From: Bradyrhizobium sp. CCBAU 53421
Lineage (GTDB): Bacteria > Pseudomonadota > Alphaproteobacteria > Rhizobiales > Xanthobacteraceae
Assembly (NCBI RefSeq): GCF_015291625.1
Contig: NZ_CP030047.1
Location: 4,402,001 to 4,466,000, forward strand
DNA length: 64,000 bases
Direction of reading: 5' to 3'
Both the position numbers and the translations under genes were made by a program. The notes beneath the pieces are model-generated. The model had not been told where the DNA came from, made no database searches, and saw only the letters and a list, made by a program, of their open reading frames with translations. This document shows positions 8,652 through 17,801 of the stretch, in pieces; the first letter of the stretch is position 1; every line of letters begins with the position of its first letter.

Positions 8652-9866
8652 ATGACCGGGACCTGGCTACGCGTCGCGCTTTTCCTGATCGGCTCGGCTG
8701 TCGCTTCGGCGGCGGCGCATGCCGAGACCCTGGTGCTCCGCGGCGCCACGCTTTACGCATCGGCCGATGCTGCCGCGCTGCCGGATGCGACGATCGTGAT
8801 TGCGGACGGCGTGATCAGCGCGGTCGGCAAGTCCGGCGACGTCAAGGTACCTTCGGATGCTCGCCTGATCGATTGTAACGGCAAGACGGTTGTTGCCGGG
8901 TTCTGGAACAGCCATGTGCACTTCACGGAACATGTCTGGCACAATGCCGGCGAGGCGCCGGCCGCGCCGCTGACGCAGCACATGCAGGAGATGTTGACGC
9001 GCTGGGGCTTTACGACGGTCTGGGACCTCGGCTCCGATCCACGGAACACGCTGCCGCTGCGCAAGCGCATCGCAGCAGGTGAGGTCGCCGGTCCCAACAT
9101 CCTGCTCGCCGGCAACGTATTTCCCAAGGGCGGCCACCCGGTCTACCTGCCGCCCGAAATTCAGCTCCCCGAAGCTGCGACGCCCGAGGAGGCGGCGAAG
9201 TGGGCGCGCGACTGGCTCGCGATGGGCGAGGACGGCATCAAGCTGTTCACCGGCGCGTTCATGGGCGACAAGCCGGTCATCAACATGGACCCGGCGATTG
9301 CCAAAGCAGCCGTCGATATCGCGCATGCGCAGGGCAAGCCGGTGTTCGCGCATCCGCAGAACAAGGTCGGCGTGGAGACGGTGATCGCGTCCGATGTCGA
9401 CGTGCTGGCGCACACGACGCCCAGCGAGCGCAGCTACACGGATGACCAACTGGCGCGGTTCAAGGCGCAGGGGACTGCGCTGATTCCGACGCTGGGGCTG
9501 TTCACCACCGTCGTGCTGGATCCCAACGTCACAAATCGTCTGGTCGCGGCGACCGTCAATCAGCTCAAGCAGTTCTCGGAGAATGGCGGCACCGTGCTGT
9601 TCGGTACCGATGTCGGCTTCACCAAGCAATACGACACCGCGCAGGAATTCCAGCTGATGCACCGCGCTCTGTCGGAACGCCAGGTGCTGGCCTCGCTGAC
9701 GACCAATCCGGCGCGGTTCTTCAAGGCCGCGAAGAAGGGCAAGGTCGAACAGGGCTTTGACGCCGATCTCGTGGTGCTCGACGGCGATCCGCTCAGCGAC
9801 GTCGCCAATCTCGCGAAGGTGAACAGCACGATCCGCGCGGGTCACGTGATCTATCAGAAGCCGTGA
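8652..9866 (+). CDS. Exported amidohydrolase-family metal-dependent hydrolase
   Basis: 404 residues from the ATG at 8652, chosen because AAAGAGG lies just upstream and the protein then starts with a signal peptide (MTGTWLRVALFLIG...AHA). It has the HxH metal motif (HVHF), a GTDVGFT motif near the C-terminal end of the barrel, and the ADLVVLDGDPL tail of imidazolonepropionase-like amidohydrolases. It probably cleaves an amide or cyclic amide in the periplasm; the substrate is unknown. A second exported amidohydrolase is at 20225-21586. The frame extends upstream to 8526 but that part overlaps the previous gene and is not protein-like. Confidence 0.9.
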   Translation: MTGTWLRVALFLIGSAVASAAAHAETLVLRGATLYASADAAALPDATIVIADGVISAVGKSGDVKVPSDARLIDCNGKTVVAGFWNSHVHFTEHVWHNAGEAPAAPLTQHMQEMLTRWGFTTVWDLGSDPRNTLPLRKRIAAGEVAGPNILLAGNVFPKGGHPVYLPPEIQLPEAATPEEAAKWARDWLAMGEDGIKLFTGAFMGDKPVINMDPAIAKAAVDIAHAQGKPVFAHPQNKVGVETVIASDVDVLAHTTPSERSYTDDQLARFKAQGTALIPTLGLFTTVVLDPNVTNRLVAATVNQLKQFSENGGTVLFGTDVGFTKQYDTAQEFQLMHRALSERQVLASLTTNPARFFKAAKKGKVEQGFDADLVVLDGDPLSDVANLAKVNSTIRAGHVIYQKP

Positions 9867-9894
9867 TGGCCGTCGGGTGAGCGGCCGCGTCGAT

Positions 9895-10953
9895 CTATTT
9901 GGCAGGAAGGCGCAAGGTGGCGAGATCCGAGCCGACAATCGTCGTGCCGGTGAATCCGCCTGCCTCAGCGGCGGCGCGGTAGTCCGCCTCGGTGAGCGCG
10001 CCGCCGGGCACCTTGTAGGGGCCGTGGTGCGTCGCCCCGACTTGCGGCGCGAGGTGGGTCAGCATCAAATATTTGGCGCCGGCGCGCTTTGCCATGGCGC
10101 CAAGGTCGGGCGTCAGGCTCTGGCGATAGAAGACGGGCGGCGGCATGCCGCTATCGCGGTCCGGACCCATCACCGGATGCATGGTCGAGTGCACGATCAC
10201 GTCGGCGCCTTGGGCCAGCTTCTCGACTTGCGCTGACGTCGACGTCGGGCGCGGCGGGGCCACACTGTCATTGCTGGCATCGCCGCCGATCACGACGCTG
10301 CCGGCCGGCGTGTCGACGCGATAGGAAGCATGGCCTGCGACGTGGGTCGAGCGGATCGCGCTGACCCTGACGTCGCCCTTCGACCAGATCACCTGCGGCT
10401 CGTCCTTCGGCTCGAACGTGACGAGATGCACGAGCTCCGCTGGTCCGCCCGCCAATCGTCGCTTGTCCTCTGAAACCCGCTGCGCGATTTCGCCGGATTG
10501 AATGAAGGCGTCGCCGATATGCGCGACAAACTTGCCGCAGCTCAAGGTGAAGCCGAGCGGTGAGGGTGCATCGCTGCTGCAGACGACATCGACCTTGGCC
10601 CCGCCGGAACTCCAGTTCCAGCGCGCGAGCAGCAGGTCGACGAGGCCCTCGGTGTGATCCGAGTGCATATGCGTGAGGAAGACGGCGTCGATCTCGCCGG
10701 GATCGACGTTCAGTTGCGACAGCCGCAGTTCGGTGCCGCGGCCTGCGTCGAACTGCAGCTTCAGCGTACCGCAATCGGCACTGTCGTCGCCGTAGCGCAC
10801 AAGCGTGCCGGCGCCCGCAACGCCATTGAGCAAGGCGGGACCGCTCATGGTGCCTGTCAAGGTGACGGTCAGGCAGGGCGCCGATTGGGCGGGAAGCGGC
10901 AGCAGCAGCCAGATCAGGGCCAGCAAGGGTATCGGCAGAATGAGGCGCCGCAT
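9895..10953 (-). CDS. Exported metallo-beta-lactamase-fold hydrolase
   Basis: 352 residues, with a signal peptide (LILPIPLLALIWLLLPL, cleavage near 24). The metal motif is HMHSDH (His95, His97, Asp99, His100), and further ligands are likely in GGDAS and HSTMHPV. This is the RNase Z/arylsulfatase-like MBL group rather than a true beta-lactamase. A GGGAG site precedes the ATG. It converges on the amidohydrolase gene, with 28 bp between the stops. The substrate is unknown. Confidence 0.9.
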   Translation of the reverse strand: MRRLILPIPLLALIWLLLPLPAQSAPCLTVTLTGTMSGPALLNGVAGAGTLVRYGDDSADCGTLKLQFDAGRGTELRLSQLNVDPGEIDAVFLTHMHSDHTEGLVDLLLARWNWSSGGAKVDVVCSSDAPSPLGFTLSCGKFVAHIGDAFIQSGEIAQRVSEDKRRLAGGPAELVHLVTFEPKDEPQVIWSKGDVRVSAIRSTHVAGHASYRVDTPAGSVVIGGDASNDSVAPPRPTSTSAQVEKLAQGADVIVHSTMHPVMGPDRDSGMPPPVFYRQSLTPDLGAMAKRAGAKYLMLTHLAPQVGATHHGPYKVPGGALTEADYRAAAEAGGFTGTTIVGSDLATLRLPAK

Positions 10954-11085
10954 GTGGTCGGCTCCCGCGTTGTTCCGGTGATCAGCGAGACTGCCAAAGC
11001 CGGCGCCACATCACAACGCTCGCTGCGCGGCATCGAGGTGTTGTGATCACGCGGCCCGTTAGTCCCACCGCACGGTACGACGCGC

Positions 11086-11544
11086 TCAAAGCATCAGCTT
11101 GTAGCCGAGATGGCTGCCGACGAATCCCAATCGCTCATAGAAGCGGTGCGCGTCGGGGCGCGCCTTGTCGGTGGTGAGCTGCACGAGATCGCAGCCTCTC
11201 GCTCTGCATTGATCGATCGCCCACTCGAACATCTGCTGCCCGACGCCCGAACTGCGATGCGTCTCGGCAATCCGGACCGCCTCGATCTGGCCGCGCCATG
11301 CGCCCAGGCGCGCCATTCCGGGAATGAAGCTGAGCTGAAGGGTCCCGATCACCGCGTCGTTCAGGGTTGCCACGGCCAGCAATTGGTTGGGATCGGCGAG
11401 GATGGCATCGAATGCGTCGACATATCGCGGGTTGGGCGGCGAGCTCGGATCCTCGCGCTGCTGCCCCAGGACGTCGTTGGCGAGGAGCGCGACGATAGCC
11501 GGAAGGTCGGCGGGCTGAGCCTGGCGGAAAACGATTGATGTCAT
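11086..11544 (-). CDS. GNAT-family N-acetyltransferase
   Basis: 152 residues from the ATG at 11544 (MTSIVFRQAQPADLPAI); an upstream in-frame ATG at 11580 would add 12 atypical residues. The acetyl-CoA loop is RSSGVGQQMFEWA and the C-terminal YERLGFVGSH is also typical. It transfers an acetyl group from acetyl-CoA to an amine; the acceptor is not predictable. It is separated from the phosphoesterase gene upstream by an intrinsic terminator, so it is probably an independent unit. Confidence 0.9.
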   Translation of the reverse strand: MTSIVFRQAQPADLPAIVALLANDVLGQQREDPSSPPNPRYVDAFDAILADPNQLLAVATLNDAVIGTLQLSFIPGMARLGAWRGQIEAVRIAETHRSSGVGQQMFEWAIDQCRARGCDLVQLTTDKARPDAHRFYERLGFVGSHLGYKLML

Positions 11545-11626
11545 TGAACAGGATTTCCAGAGACGAGGTCGGTGTCGCACGTTACAGGCTCGCGCAGGTC
11601 ATGAACATCCAGCCCGGCGCAAACGA

Positions 11627-11655
11627 AATCCGCCGGCCTTTCGGGCCGGCGGATT
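11627..11655 (-). terminator. Intrinsic terminator of the phosphoesterase gene
   Basis: A perfect 12-bp stem (AATCCGCCGGCC at 11627-11638, partner 11644-11655, 5-nt loop) is followed on the leftward strand by a T-rich stretch (TTTCGTTTG). It lies 22 bases after the stop of the gene ending at 11678. Confidence 0.85.
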
Positions 11656-11677
11656 GTTGTTGCGCAAGGTGCGGTCG

Positions 11678-13852
11678 TCAGTTGTTCCAGTTGCCGCCCT
11701 GGTCGTTGCCGTCACCGTGGTGATGGCCGCCACCGTCGAAGTCGAAGAAGTCGAACAGGTCGCTGAGCGCCGGGCTGTTGACCGGAACATAGGGATTGCC
11801 GGGCGTCGCAACCGGGTTCGGGTAGTTGTCGCGGCTGCGGTGCGTGATCGGCTCCAGGCGCCAATTCCGCTCGATGAATTTGATGATCGAGACGTGATCG
11901 GCATATTCATGCGAGATGTGGCCTTGCCGCAAGAACGGCGACACCACGATCAGCGGAATACGGGTGCCGTCGCCGAAATAATCGAGCGGCTGCACATAGC
12001 CGGAGTCGAAGTAGCCGCCGCCTTCGTCGAAGGTGATGAAGATCGCGGTGTCCTTCGCATAGTCCGAGGCCTGGACCTGGTCGACGATCTTCTTGGTGAA
12101 GCCCTCGAACAAATTGAGCTTGGAGGACGACGGGTGACCGTCGGTGAAGCCGCTCGGCTTGACGATGGAGACCGCCGGCAGCGTGTGCTTGGAAAGGTCG
12201 GAGTAGAGATCAACCGAATCCTTGATATGGGCTGCGACCTGGTCCGGGTGCGACATGATCGAGGTGTCGTACTGGAACGGGTTGCAGATGTTGCAGTACT
12301 CGTCGGCGTTCGGACCGGCTACGCCCCAGTTAAGCTGGTAGGGATCGTTGACGTAGTTGTTCCACTGGTCGCCGTAATACTTCCAGGAGATGTTCCGCTC
12401 GTTCAGGCTGTCGCCGATGCTCTTGCGGGTCGACGGCGGAATCGTGAACGGGGTGTTGGACGGATTGGTGTCGGTGTAGGCGTTCTTGCCGTTGCCGAAG
12501 TAACCGGGATTGTAGTTGTTCAAGAGATAGTAGTGGCCCGGTTCGCAGTTCGCGTTGATGTGGATCCCCTTCAGGTAGTCCAGGATCGGCTTGACGCCGG
12601 GCTGGCCCGGATCCGAGCAGTCGCTGTAGGAGCCGCCGCCGGACACCGGGCTCGTCTGGAAGGGCGGCGGGAAGCCGCCATTGCCGCCGGCGCCGTAACC
12701 GTCCTCGGTGTACCAGTTGTTGGTGCCTGAAGCCGGATTCGGATTCTCGATCTGATGGACGATGCCGGCGTCGGGCGTGCCGCCGAACACCTGCGTGCCG
12801 TTCGGCGGCACGGCGGCGTTGCCGTAGGTGTCGCTGAAGTAGAGCATGTCGGCATGGCCGAACATGATGTGGTTGGCGCCGGTGCCGCCGTTGACGGACT
12901 GGTGGAAGTTGTCGCTCATCGCGTATTTCTGCGCCAGCGACGTGAAGTAGGGCACGTCGCCCTTCTGCACGTTGTAGAAGCCGAGCGCCGTCGAGCCTTC
13001 ACCCGTGGTCGTCGCCGTCGGCGAATAGTCCGTGGAGAAGTTGGAGGGCTGCGCCGCGCCGTTGGCGCCGGCGCCGACGGTCACTTCGACCCAGGCGAAC
13101 AGATTGCCGCCGCAGCCGGACGGATTGTCGCGGCTCGCCGCCGAGTGACTGCAGTTGAGCTGCTGCCACATCTGGTAGAAGCGATGCACCGGGCTTGCCG
13201 AATAGGAGTCGTAAGGCATCGCATCGGTGTTGGTGAGCTGGAACGGTCCGGCCGGCAGCGCGCTGACATTGGTGATGCGCTGGTCGGGGGTCTGCGAGGT
13301 CTGACCGGTGCCGCCGGACAGCAGGAACTGATAGTACTCGGACGGCAGGCCGGATTCCGACTGCTGCGCCAGCACGAGCGACGCCTCACAGGTGGTGATC
13401 GGCGAGCTGCCGCATTTGTTCGGGATGTAGGAGACCTTGGGGCCGCCGACCAGCGGAGCCGGCAGTTGATCCTTGGGGAAGTTCTGCTTCGGCGGGCTCA
13501 GCAGGAAGGCATCGTTCAGGCCGGTATCCGTCGCTGCCTGCTGGTGCGCCTTCTCGAAATTGGGCCCGGGGATCGCGTTCTTGTTGTGATCGAGCTTGAC
13601 GATGCCCTGCGAGAGCAGGTTGAACACGCTCTGGTCGTGCCGTTCGGGCACGTAGGTCGCGAACACGTGGTCGAAGCTGCGGTTCTCGCCGATGATGACG
13701 ATCACGTGCTTGATCGGCGAGCGGGTCCCGTGTCCACCGTGATGATCCCAGTCCTGCGCAAGCACCGGGCCGGCGGTGAACTGGCCTAGCGCAAGTGCGC
13801 TGAGGGTGAGGCGGCAACCTTGCAGCCAACGTGACTTGTGCCTGTCGCGCAT
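11678..13852 (-). CDS. Secreted phosphoesterase of the phospholipase C/AcpA acid phosphatase family
   Basis: 724 residues. A signal peptide (about 1-32, ending GPVLAQ) is followed by KHVIVIIGENRSFDH, the N-terminal metal-binding motif of the family, and later FITFDEGGGY and HVSIIKFIERNW. These enzymes hydrolyse phosphodiesters or phosphomonoesters outside the cytoplasm, including phosphatidylcholine and lipid headgroups. The tail is rich in His, Gly, Asp and Asn. Its ATG overlaps the last base of the multicopper oxidase stop codon (TAATG), so the two are translationally coupled. No twin-arginine motif is evident, unlike many PlcC homologues, although the N-terminus is basic. Confidence 0.9.
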   Translation of the reverse strand: MRDRHKSRWLQGCRLTLSALALGQFTAGPVLAQDWDHHGGHGTRSPIKHVIVIIGENRSFDHVFATYVPERHDQSVFNLLSQGIVKLDHNKNAIPGPNFEKAHQQAATDTGLNDAFLLSPPKQNFPKDQLPAPLVGGPKVSYIPNKCGSSPITTCEASLVLAQQSESGLPSEYYQFLLSGGTGQTSQTPDQRITNVSALPAGPFQLTNTDAMPYDSYSASPVHRFYQMWQQLNCSHSAASRDNPSGCGGNLFAWVEVTVGAGANGAAQPSNFSTDYSPTATTTGEGSTALGFYNVQKGDVPYFTSLAQKYAMSDNFHQSVNGGTGANHIMFGHADMLYFSDTYGNAAVPPNGTQVFGGTPDAGIVHQIENPNPASGTNNWYTEDGYGAGGNGGFPPPFQTSPVSGGGSYSDCSDPGQPGVKPILDYLKGIHINANCEPGHYYLLNNYNPGYFGNGKNAYTDTNPSNTPFTIPPSTRKSIGDSLNERNISWKYYGDQWNNYVNDPYQLNWGVAGPNADEYCNICNPFQYDTSIMSHPDQVAAHIKDSVDLYSDLSKHTLPAVSIVKPSGFTDGHPSSSKLNLFEGFTKKIVDQVQASDYAKDTAIFITFDEGGGYFDSGYVQPLDYFGDGTRIPLIVVSPFLRQGHISHEYADHVSIIKFIERNWRLEPITHRSRDNYPNPVATPGNPYVPVNSPALSDLFDFFDFDGGGHHHGDGNDQGGNWNN

Positions 13853-15660
13853 TAAAGCTCTCCTTTTTGCTGGTTGAGCGGCTTGGTGGAACTTGCGGTG
13901 TCGCGCGGCACGACCTTGATCCGTCCCATCATGCCGCCGTCTTCATGCTCGAGGACGTGGCAGTGGTAGACGAAGGTGCCGACGATGTTGGGATCGCGAA
14001 AATCCATGCGCAGGCGCACGCTCGGATATTTCAGCATCCGGGTGTTGTAGTAGGGGACGTTGACGGTATCGCGCAGGAACGGCTCGTTGACTGCGACGCC
14101 GGACCAGTCGCGCAGCTGGAAGTGAAGCTGGTGGATGTGGAAATCATGCAGCTCCATCGAGCGGTTCTCGATGATCCAGTCCTCGACGTCGCCCTGCCTC
14201 ACGGTGATGTCGGGAATGTCCGATTGCGGATCGAACGGTTTTGGCGTCTCGCCATCGAGGGTCATGAAGAACTTGGTCGGGCTGTTCGGATCGTTCGGGT
14301 TCTCCGGCTGTTCGGAGAAGAACAGTTTTCTGACGCGCACCGGCGCGACGTTCCCGACCCACGGCCGCTCTGGTTTCGGAAGCGGCTCGGCGTGAGCTGG
14401 CAGCGCAGCCTGCGGCTCGCCGGCATTGGCCGAGGCCGTGATCGCCAGCAGCGCGCGGTTGGGGTCGTTCTCGCCGGCGGGTCCAGTGTCGACCGCGCGC
14501 GTCACCAGCAGGGCCGAGCTGCCGGCCGGCGGTCCTTCGACGATGAATTCGGCGCGCGAGCCCGGCGGCAGGCCGATATGGTTGACCCATTGCACTGGCG
14601 GCGAAGGGCTGCCGTCGAACTGTAGCGGCACGCCATCGAGTCCGACGATACCGATCTGTTGCGGCGTGCGGTCGACCAGCAGCGCGAGGTTGAGATAGGT
14701 GATCGCGGACGCGTTCAGCACACGCCAGAGCTGCCGCTCGCCCGGCTTCATCGTCAGCCTGGCCGGCGGGTAGGTCGGATAGGGCACCGGCACGAAGTTG
14801 ACCGAGAGGTCCTTCGACGGTTTGCCGAAGCCGGTGCCGGAGTTGGCGACGTCACCGTCATTGTCGAGCTGGCTCTTGGTCATGACCGGCTCGAACTTCG
14901 ACGGCGGCGCGTCGGGATTGACGAGATCCTGGTCGCGGATCACGAGCACGCGCTCGGGCAGGCCGGCAAGCTGTGGATCGGCGCGTTCGATGCCCTCGAT
15001 GATGATGGCGCCGGAGGCGCCGCCGAGCACCTGCGTCTTGCTGAAGCCGTGCAGATGCGGGTGATACCAATAGAGGCCGGGCGGTGCGTCGTCCGGAATC
15101 CGCAGGCGGTATTCGAACGGTGCGTCGTCGGGCTGGATCGAGGTCTTCAGCACGCCATCCTGATGGCAGACCGGCGGCACGGTCAGGCCATGGAAGTGCA
15201 GATTGGTCGAGATCGGCGTCATCGCGCCGCTCGCGCAAACATCGGCCTGTTTTCGCGTCGTGCAGATCGGCGCGCCGGCGAGCGGGCGGTCGATCGCAGG
15301 CGTTGTCGTATCAAGGTCGACGAGGTCGTTCTTGAAATGGATGACCAGCTGATCGCCCGGCCTCACGCGCAGGGTCGGCGACGGCTTGCCGTCCGGTGTC
15401 AGATAGCAATAGCGGCTCGTTCCATCAGGCAGCTTCTGATCGTGGATGCCGAGGTCGGTTTCCAGCATGCCGTCGCGGCTGCGCAACTCGGCAGGTTCAT
15501 CGATCGCGCTTCCGGGCTCGGGCCGTGCGCAGACATCGCGTTGCGTTTGCGGCGCATCCTGAAGGCCGGTTGCGCCGAGCCACGCCATCGCGCCGCTCGC
15601 AGCAAGCCCGAGGCAGGCCGCGGCGATGACACAACAAACGGTCGAAAGTCGTCGTGCCAC
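13852..15660 (-). CDS. Exported multicopper oxidase
   Basis: The frame is open from 15753 (TTG); I prefer the GTG at 15660, which has AGGG upstream and yields a signal-like start (VARRLSTVCCVIAAACLGLA), giving about 602 residues. All four copper motifs are present: HFHG, WYHPHLHG, HDFHIHQLHF and HCHVLEHEDGGMM. The last supplies the type 1 Cys, His and an axial Met five residues on. The order is that of three-cupredoxin laccase/CotA/bilirubin oxidase-like enzymes, which oxidise phenols or metal ions and reduce O2 to water. It is the first gene of a two-gene leftward operon with the phosphoesterase, joined by a one-base overlap. Confidence 0.92.
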   Translation of the reverse strand: MARRLSTVCCVIAAACLGLAASGAMAWLGATGLQDAPQTQRDVCARPEPGSAIDEPAELRSRDGMLETDLGIHDQKLPDGTSRYCYLTPDGKPSPTLRVRPGDQLVIHFKNDLVDLDTTTPAIDRPLAGAPICTTRKQADVCASGAMTPISTNLHFHGLTVPPVCHQDGVLKTSIQPDDAPFEYRLRIPDDAPPGLYWYHPHLHGFSKTQVLGGASGAIIIEGIERADPQLAGLPERVLVIRDQDLVNPDAPPSKFEPVMTKSQLDNDGDVANSGTGFGKPSKDLSVNFVPVPYPTYPPARLTMKPGERQLWRVLNASAITYLNLALLVDRTPQQIGIVGLDGVPLQFDGSPSPPVQWVNHIGLPPGSRAEFIVEGPPAGSSALLVTRAVDTGPAGENDPNRALLAITASANAGEPQAALPAHAEPLPKPERPWVGNVAPVRVRKLFFSEQPENPNDPNSPTKFFMTLDGETPKPFDPQSDIPDITVRQGDVEDWIIENRSMELHDFHIHQLHFQLRDWSGVAVNEPFLRDTVNVPYYNTRMLKYPSVRLRMDFRDPNIVGTFVYHCHVLEHEDGGMMGRIKVVPRDTASSTKPLNQQKGEL

Positions 15661-16094
15661 GCCGCCCTGCCAATACGTCGACACAGGCGCGCAAACGCGC
15701 ACGGACGCCTCACGTGACGTCAGTCCACGTCTTGCGACCGCAATGGTCGACAAATGCTTCTGTTTGGTATCGGGACGCTAGCCGCGCGTTGTTGCCGGAA
15801 TCTGGCAGGTTCTTAACACGCAGATGACAGAAACTTGCGGCACTTCGACGCGGAGCGAGCGTGCGATGTTCAAACTCGCTGAGCGATCAATCGGATGGAT
15901 CATTCACGGACCGAATTGCGGAGAAAGCAGGACGCGAAGGCAACCCTCAGATATTTTTCCGTCGCGATCCTGTCGCCTGTCCGGAACCAGGGCAGGGCAC
16001 GGTCTGACGAACACACGTTGCCCGTGCACGGGACGTGCCGGCCCCGGCAATTTGCGAAGCGGTTCAAAGCGGTCGAATGGGCGAGTCGGTTTGG
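15661..16094. other. Intergenic region upstream of the multicopper oxidase
   Basis: About 430 bases between the oxidase start and a small membrane-protein gene. Short frames here lack domains. It presumably holds the promoter of the leftward oxidase operon, but I cannot identify it. Confidence 0.5.
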
Positions 16095-16304
16095 CTATCC
16101 AAACGGACCGCTTTGATTTCGTCGCATGATCTTGAGCGTGAGCAGGACTGCTCCGAGCACAAGAAGCAGGACGCCAACAACGCTTGTGCTCGTGGATTCG
16201 AACGTCACACCCACCGCGGTCAACAAGCAGCCAAGAACGATAGCCAAAAGCCCACCAAGCTTCTTTACGAGCAGAAACTGTCCGTCGCTTGCGCGCGCCA
16301 CCAT
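16095..16304 (-). CDS. Small two-helix membrane protein, unknown function
   Basis: 69 residues from the ATG at 16304, which has GAGG eight bases upstream. The frame extends upstream to 16547 but that part is not protein-like. The protein has two hydrophobic segments (about 17-33 and 42-57) separated by a short Ser/Thr-rich turn (TFESTSTS), and a basic C-terminus (KIMRRN). It is probably an inner-membrane hairpin of the short hypothetical type common in Bradyrhizobium. It stands alone between two intergenic stretches. Confidence 0.7.
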   Translation of the reverse strand: MVARASDGQFLLVKKLGGLLAIVLGCLLTAVGVTFESTSTSVVGVLLLVLGAVLLTLKIMRRNQSGPFG

Positions 16305-16729
16305 GATCAACCTCACTCTGCAAGTGATGCGGGCATTCCACCATCGCCGCGTGCCGGTGTTGTTCGGACAGGCAGCAGGTTCACATCCGCACGCGACGAT
16401 CGTACTCTCGCGCGCCAACGATGGAAATCGCTCGTTGGTGATCCATGACTTCTCTTTTGATTCAATTGCGCCACGGGCGATTGGGCAGCGCTGCTGACAT
16501 GGCGGCGCTAACGTCGCAGCAGTCGATGAAAATGGCACAACTTGCATAGTGCTGTAATTCTGCGACGCGCAACGCGTTCAGCCCATTTGTCGTAAAGTGC
16601 GCCAGACCAACGCAAGCATTGTAAATGCTGTAGGAGCGGATCGTTGACTCCGTGTTTTTTTGGGCGCCTACTTTGGGTTGCCGACTAGAAGACCTGAAGC
16701 AGTAAGGTCGAAATCCGGAAGGAGAGCCA
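16305..16729. other. Intergenic region upstream of the glutaminase gene
   Basis: About 425 bases with no convincing gene. A TTGACT at 16644-16649 followed by TACTTT at 16669-16674 could be a promoter for the glutaminase gene, but the 19-bp spacing is long and the call is weak. GC is lower than in the flanking genes. Confidence 0.4.
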
Positions 16730-17728
16730 ATGTGGCGACCTTCGATCGCGGAACAAGCGGAGCGGCCTTTCATCTCGACGGGGCACTTGCCCGATCCCGA
16801 GATGGTGCAGGAGCTCGTGTCTCAGGCTCACCTGCGCTTCAAGTCGAACAGCGAAGGCTGCAACTCGCAGGTCTACCCGGCGCTGGCGAGGGTGCCGAGT
16901 GAGCTGTTCGGCGTCTGCGTGGCCGGCACCGGCGGACCCGTGCACGGCGCCGGCGATATCGATTACGAATTCTCGATCATGAGTGTATCGAAACCATTCG
17001 TGTTCGCGCTGGTGTGCGAGGCGATCGGCCCCGAAGAGGCCCGCGCAAGATTGGGCGCGAATGCGACCGGGCTTCCGTTCAATTCGCTGGCGGCGATCGA
17101 GCACGGCGCCGGGCGTACCAACCCGATGGTGAATGCGGGCGCGATCGCGACCACGAGCCTGGTGCCAGGCTCGAGCCCGGAGGAGCAATGGCAGTTCATT
17201 CATGACGGCCTGTCGCGCTTCGCGGGCCGCAAGCTTTCGCTCAATGAGGAAGTTTACGCATCGGCTTCGGAGACCAATTTTCGCAATCGAAGCATCGCGC
17301 GGCTGTTGGAGAGCTATGACCGGATCTACTGCGACGCCAAGCAGGCGACCGATCTTTACACAAGGCAATGTTCGCTGAATGTGAGCGCCAGGGATCTCGC
17401 CGTGATGGGCGCGACGCTGGCTGATGGTGGGGTCAATCCGGTCACCAGGCAACGGGTGGTCGATGCGGCCGTCTGCCATTATGCGCTGGCCGTCATGGTT
17501 ACCGCCGGATTGTACGAGACGTCAGGCGATTGGCTGTACGACATCGGTTTGCCCGGCAAGAGCGGCATCGGTGGCGGCATCGTCGCCGTGGCTCCGGGAA
17601 AAGGTGGCTTCGGCACCTTCGCTCCGCTACTGGATGCAGCCGGCAACAGCGTGCGAGGGCAGCTCGCCGCGAAGTTCCTGTCGCAGAGACTGGGTATGGA
17701 TCTGTTCGTGTCCCAACCGGACGAATGA
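16730..17728 (+). CDS. glsA: Glutaminase
   Basis: 332 residues, slightly longer than the usual 305-310. The serine-dependent glutaminase fold is marked by MSVSKPF with Ser85 and Lys88 (SxxK), by NPMVNAGAI, and by GLPGKSGIGGGIVA near the end. It hydrolyses L-glutamine to glutamate and ammonia in the cytoplasm. The residue before the catalytic Ser is Met where Gln is usual. GGAAGGAGAG precedes the ATG. An MFS transporter follows after 73 bp in the same direction, so the two may be co-transcribed. Confidence 0.94.
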   Translation: MWRPSIAEQAERPFISTGHLPDPEMVQELVSQAHLRFKSNSEGCNSQVYPALARVPSELFGVCVAGTGGPVHGAGDIDYEFSIMSVSKPFVFALVCEAIGPEEARARLGANATGLPFNSLAAIEHGAGRTNPMVNAGAIATTSLVPGSSPEEQWQFIHDGLSRFAGRKLSLNEEVYASASETNFRNRSIARLLESYDRIYCDAKQATDLYTRQCSLNVSARDLAVMGATLADGGVNPVTRQRVVDAAVCHYALAVMVTAGLYETSGDWLYDIGLPGKSGIGGGIVAVAPGKGGFGTFAPLLDAAGNSVRGQLAAKFLSQRLGMDLFVSQPDE

Positions 17729-17801
17729 ACAACAGCACACTCCAGGGATCGGTCGAGCTGTCGCTCGATCGATCGCAAGGCCGGGAAGGTTGGAGGACGC
17801 G

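Noticed and set aside
11654..13789. Two long rightward frames opposite the phosphoesterase gene
   Set aside because: They mirror a gene with clear family motifs and a signal peptide, and have Val/Arg/Ala-rich shadow composition.
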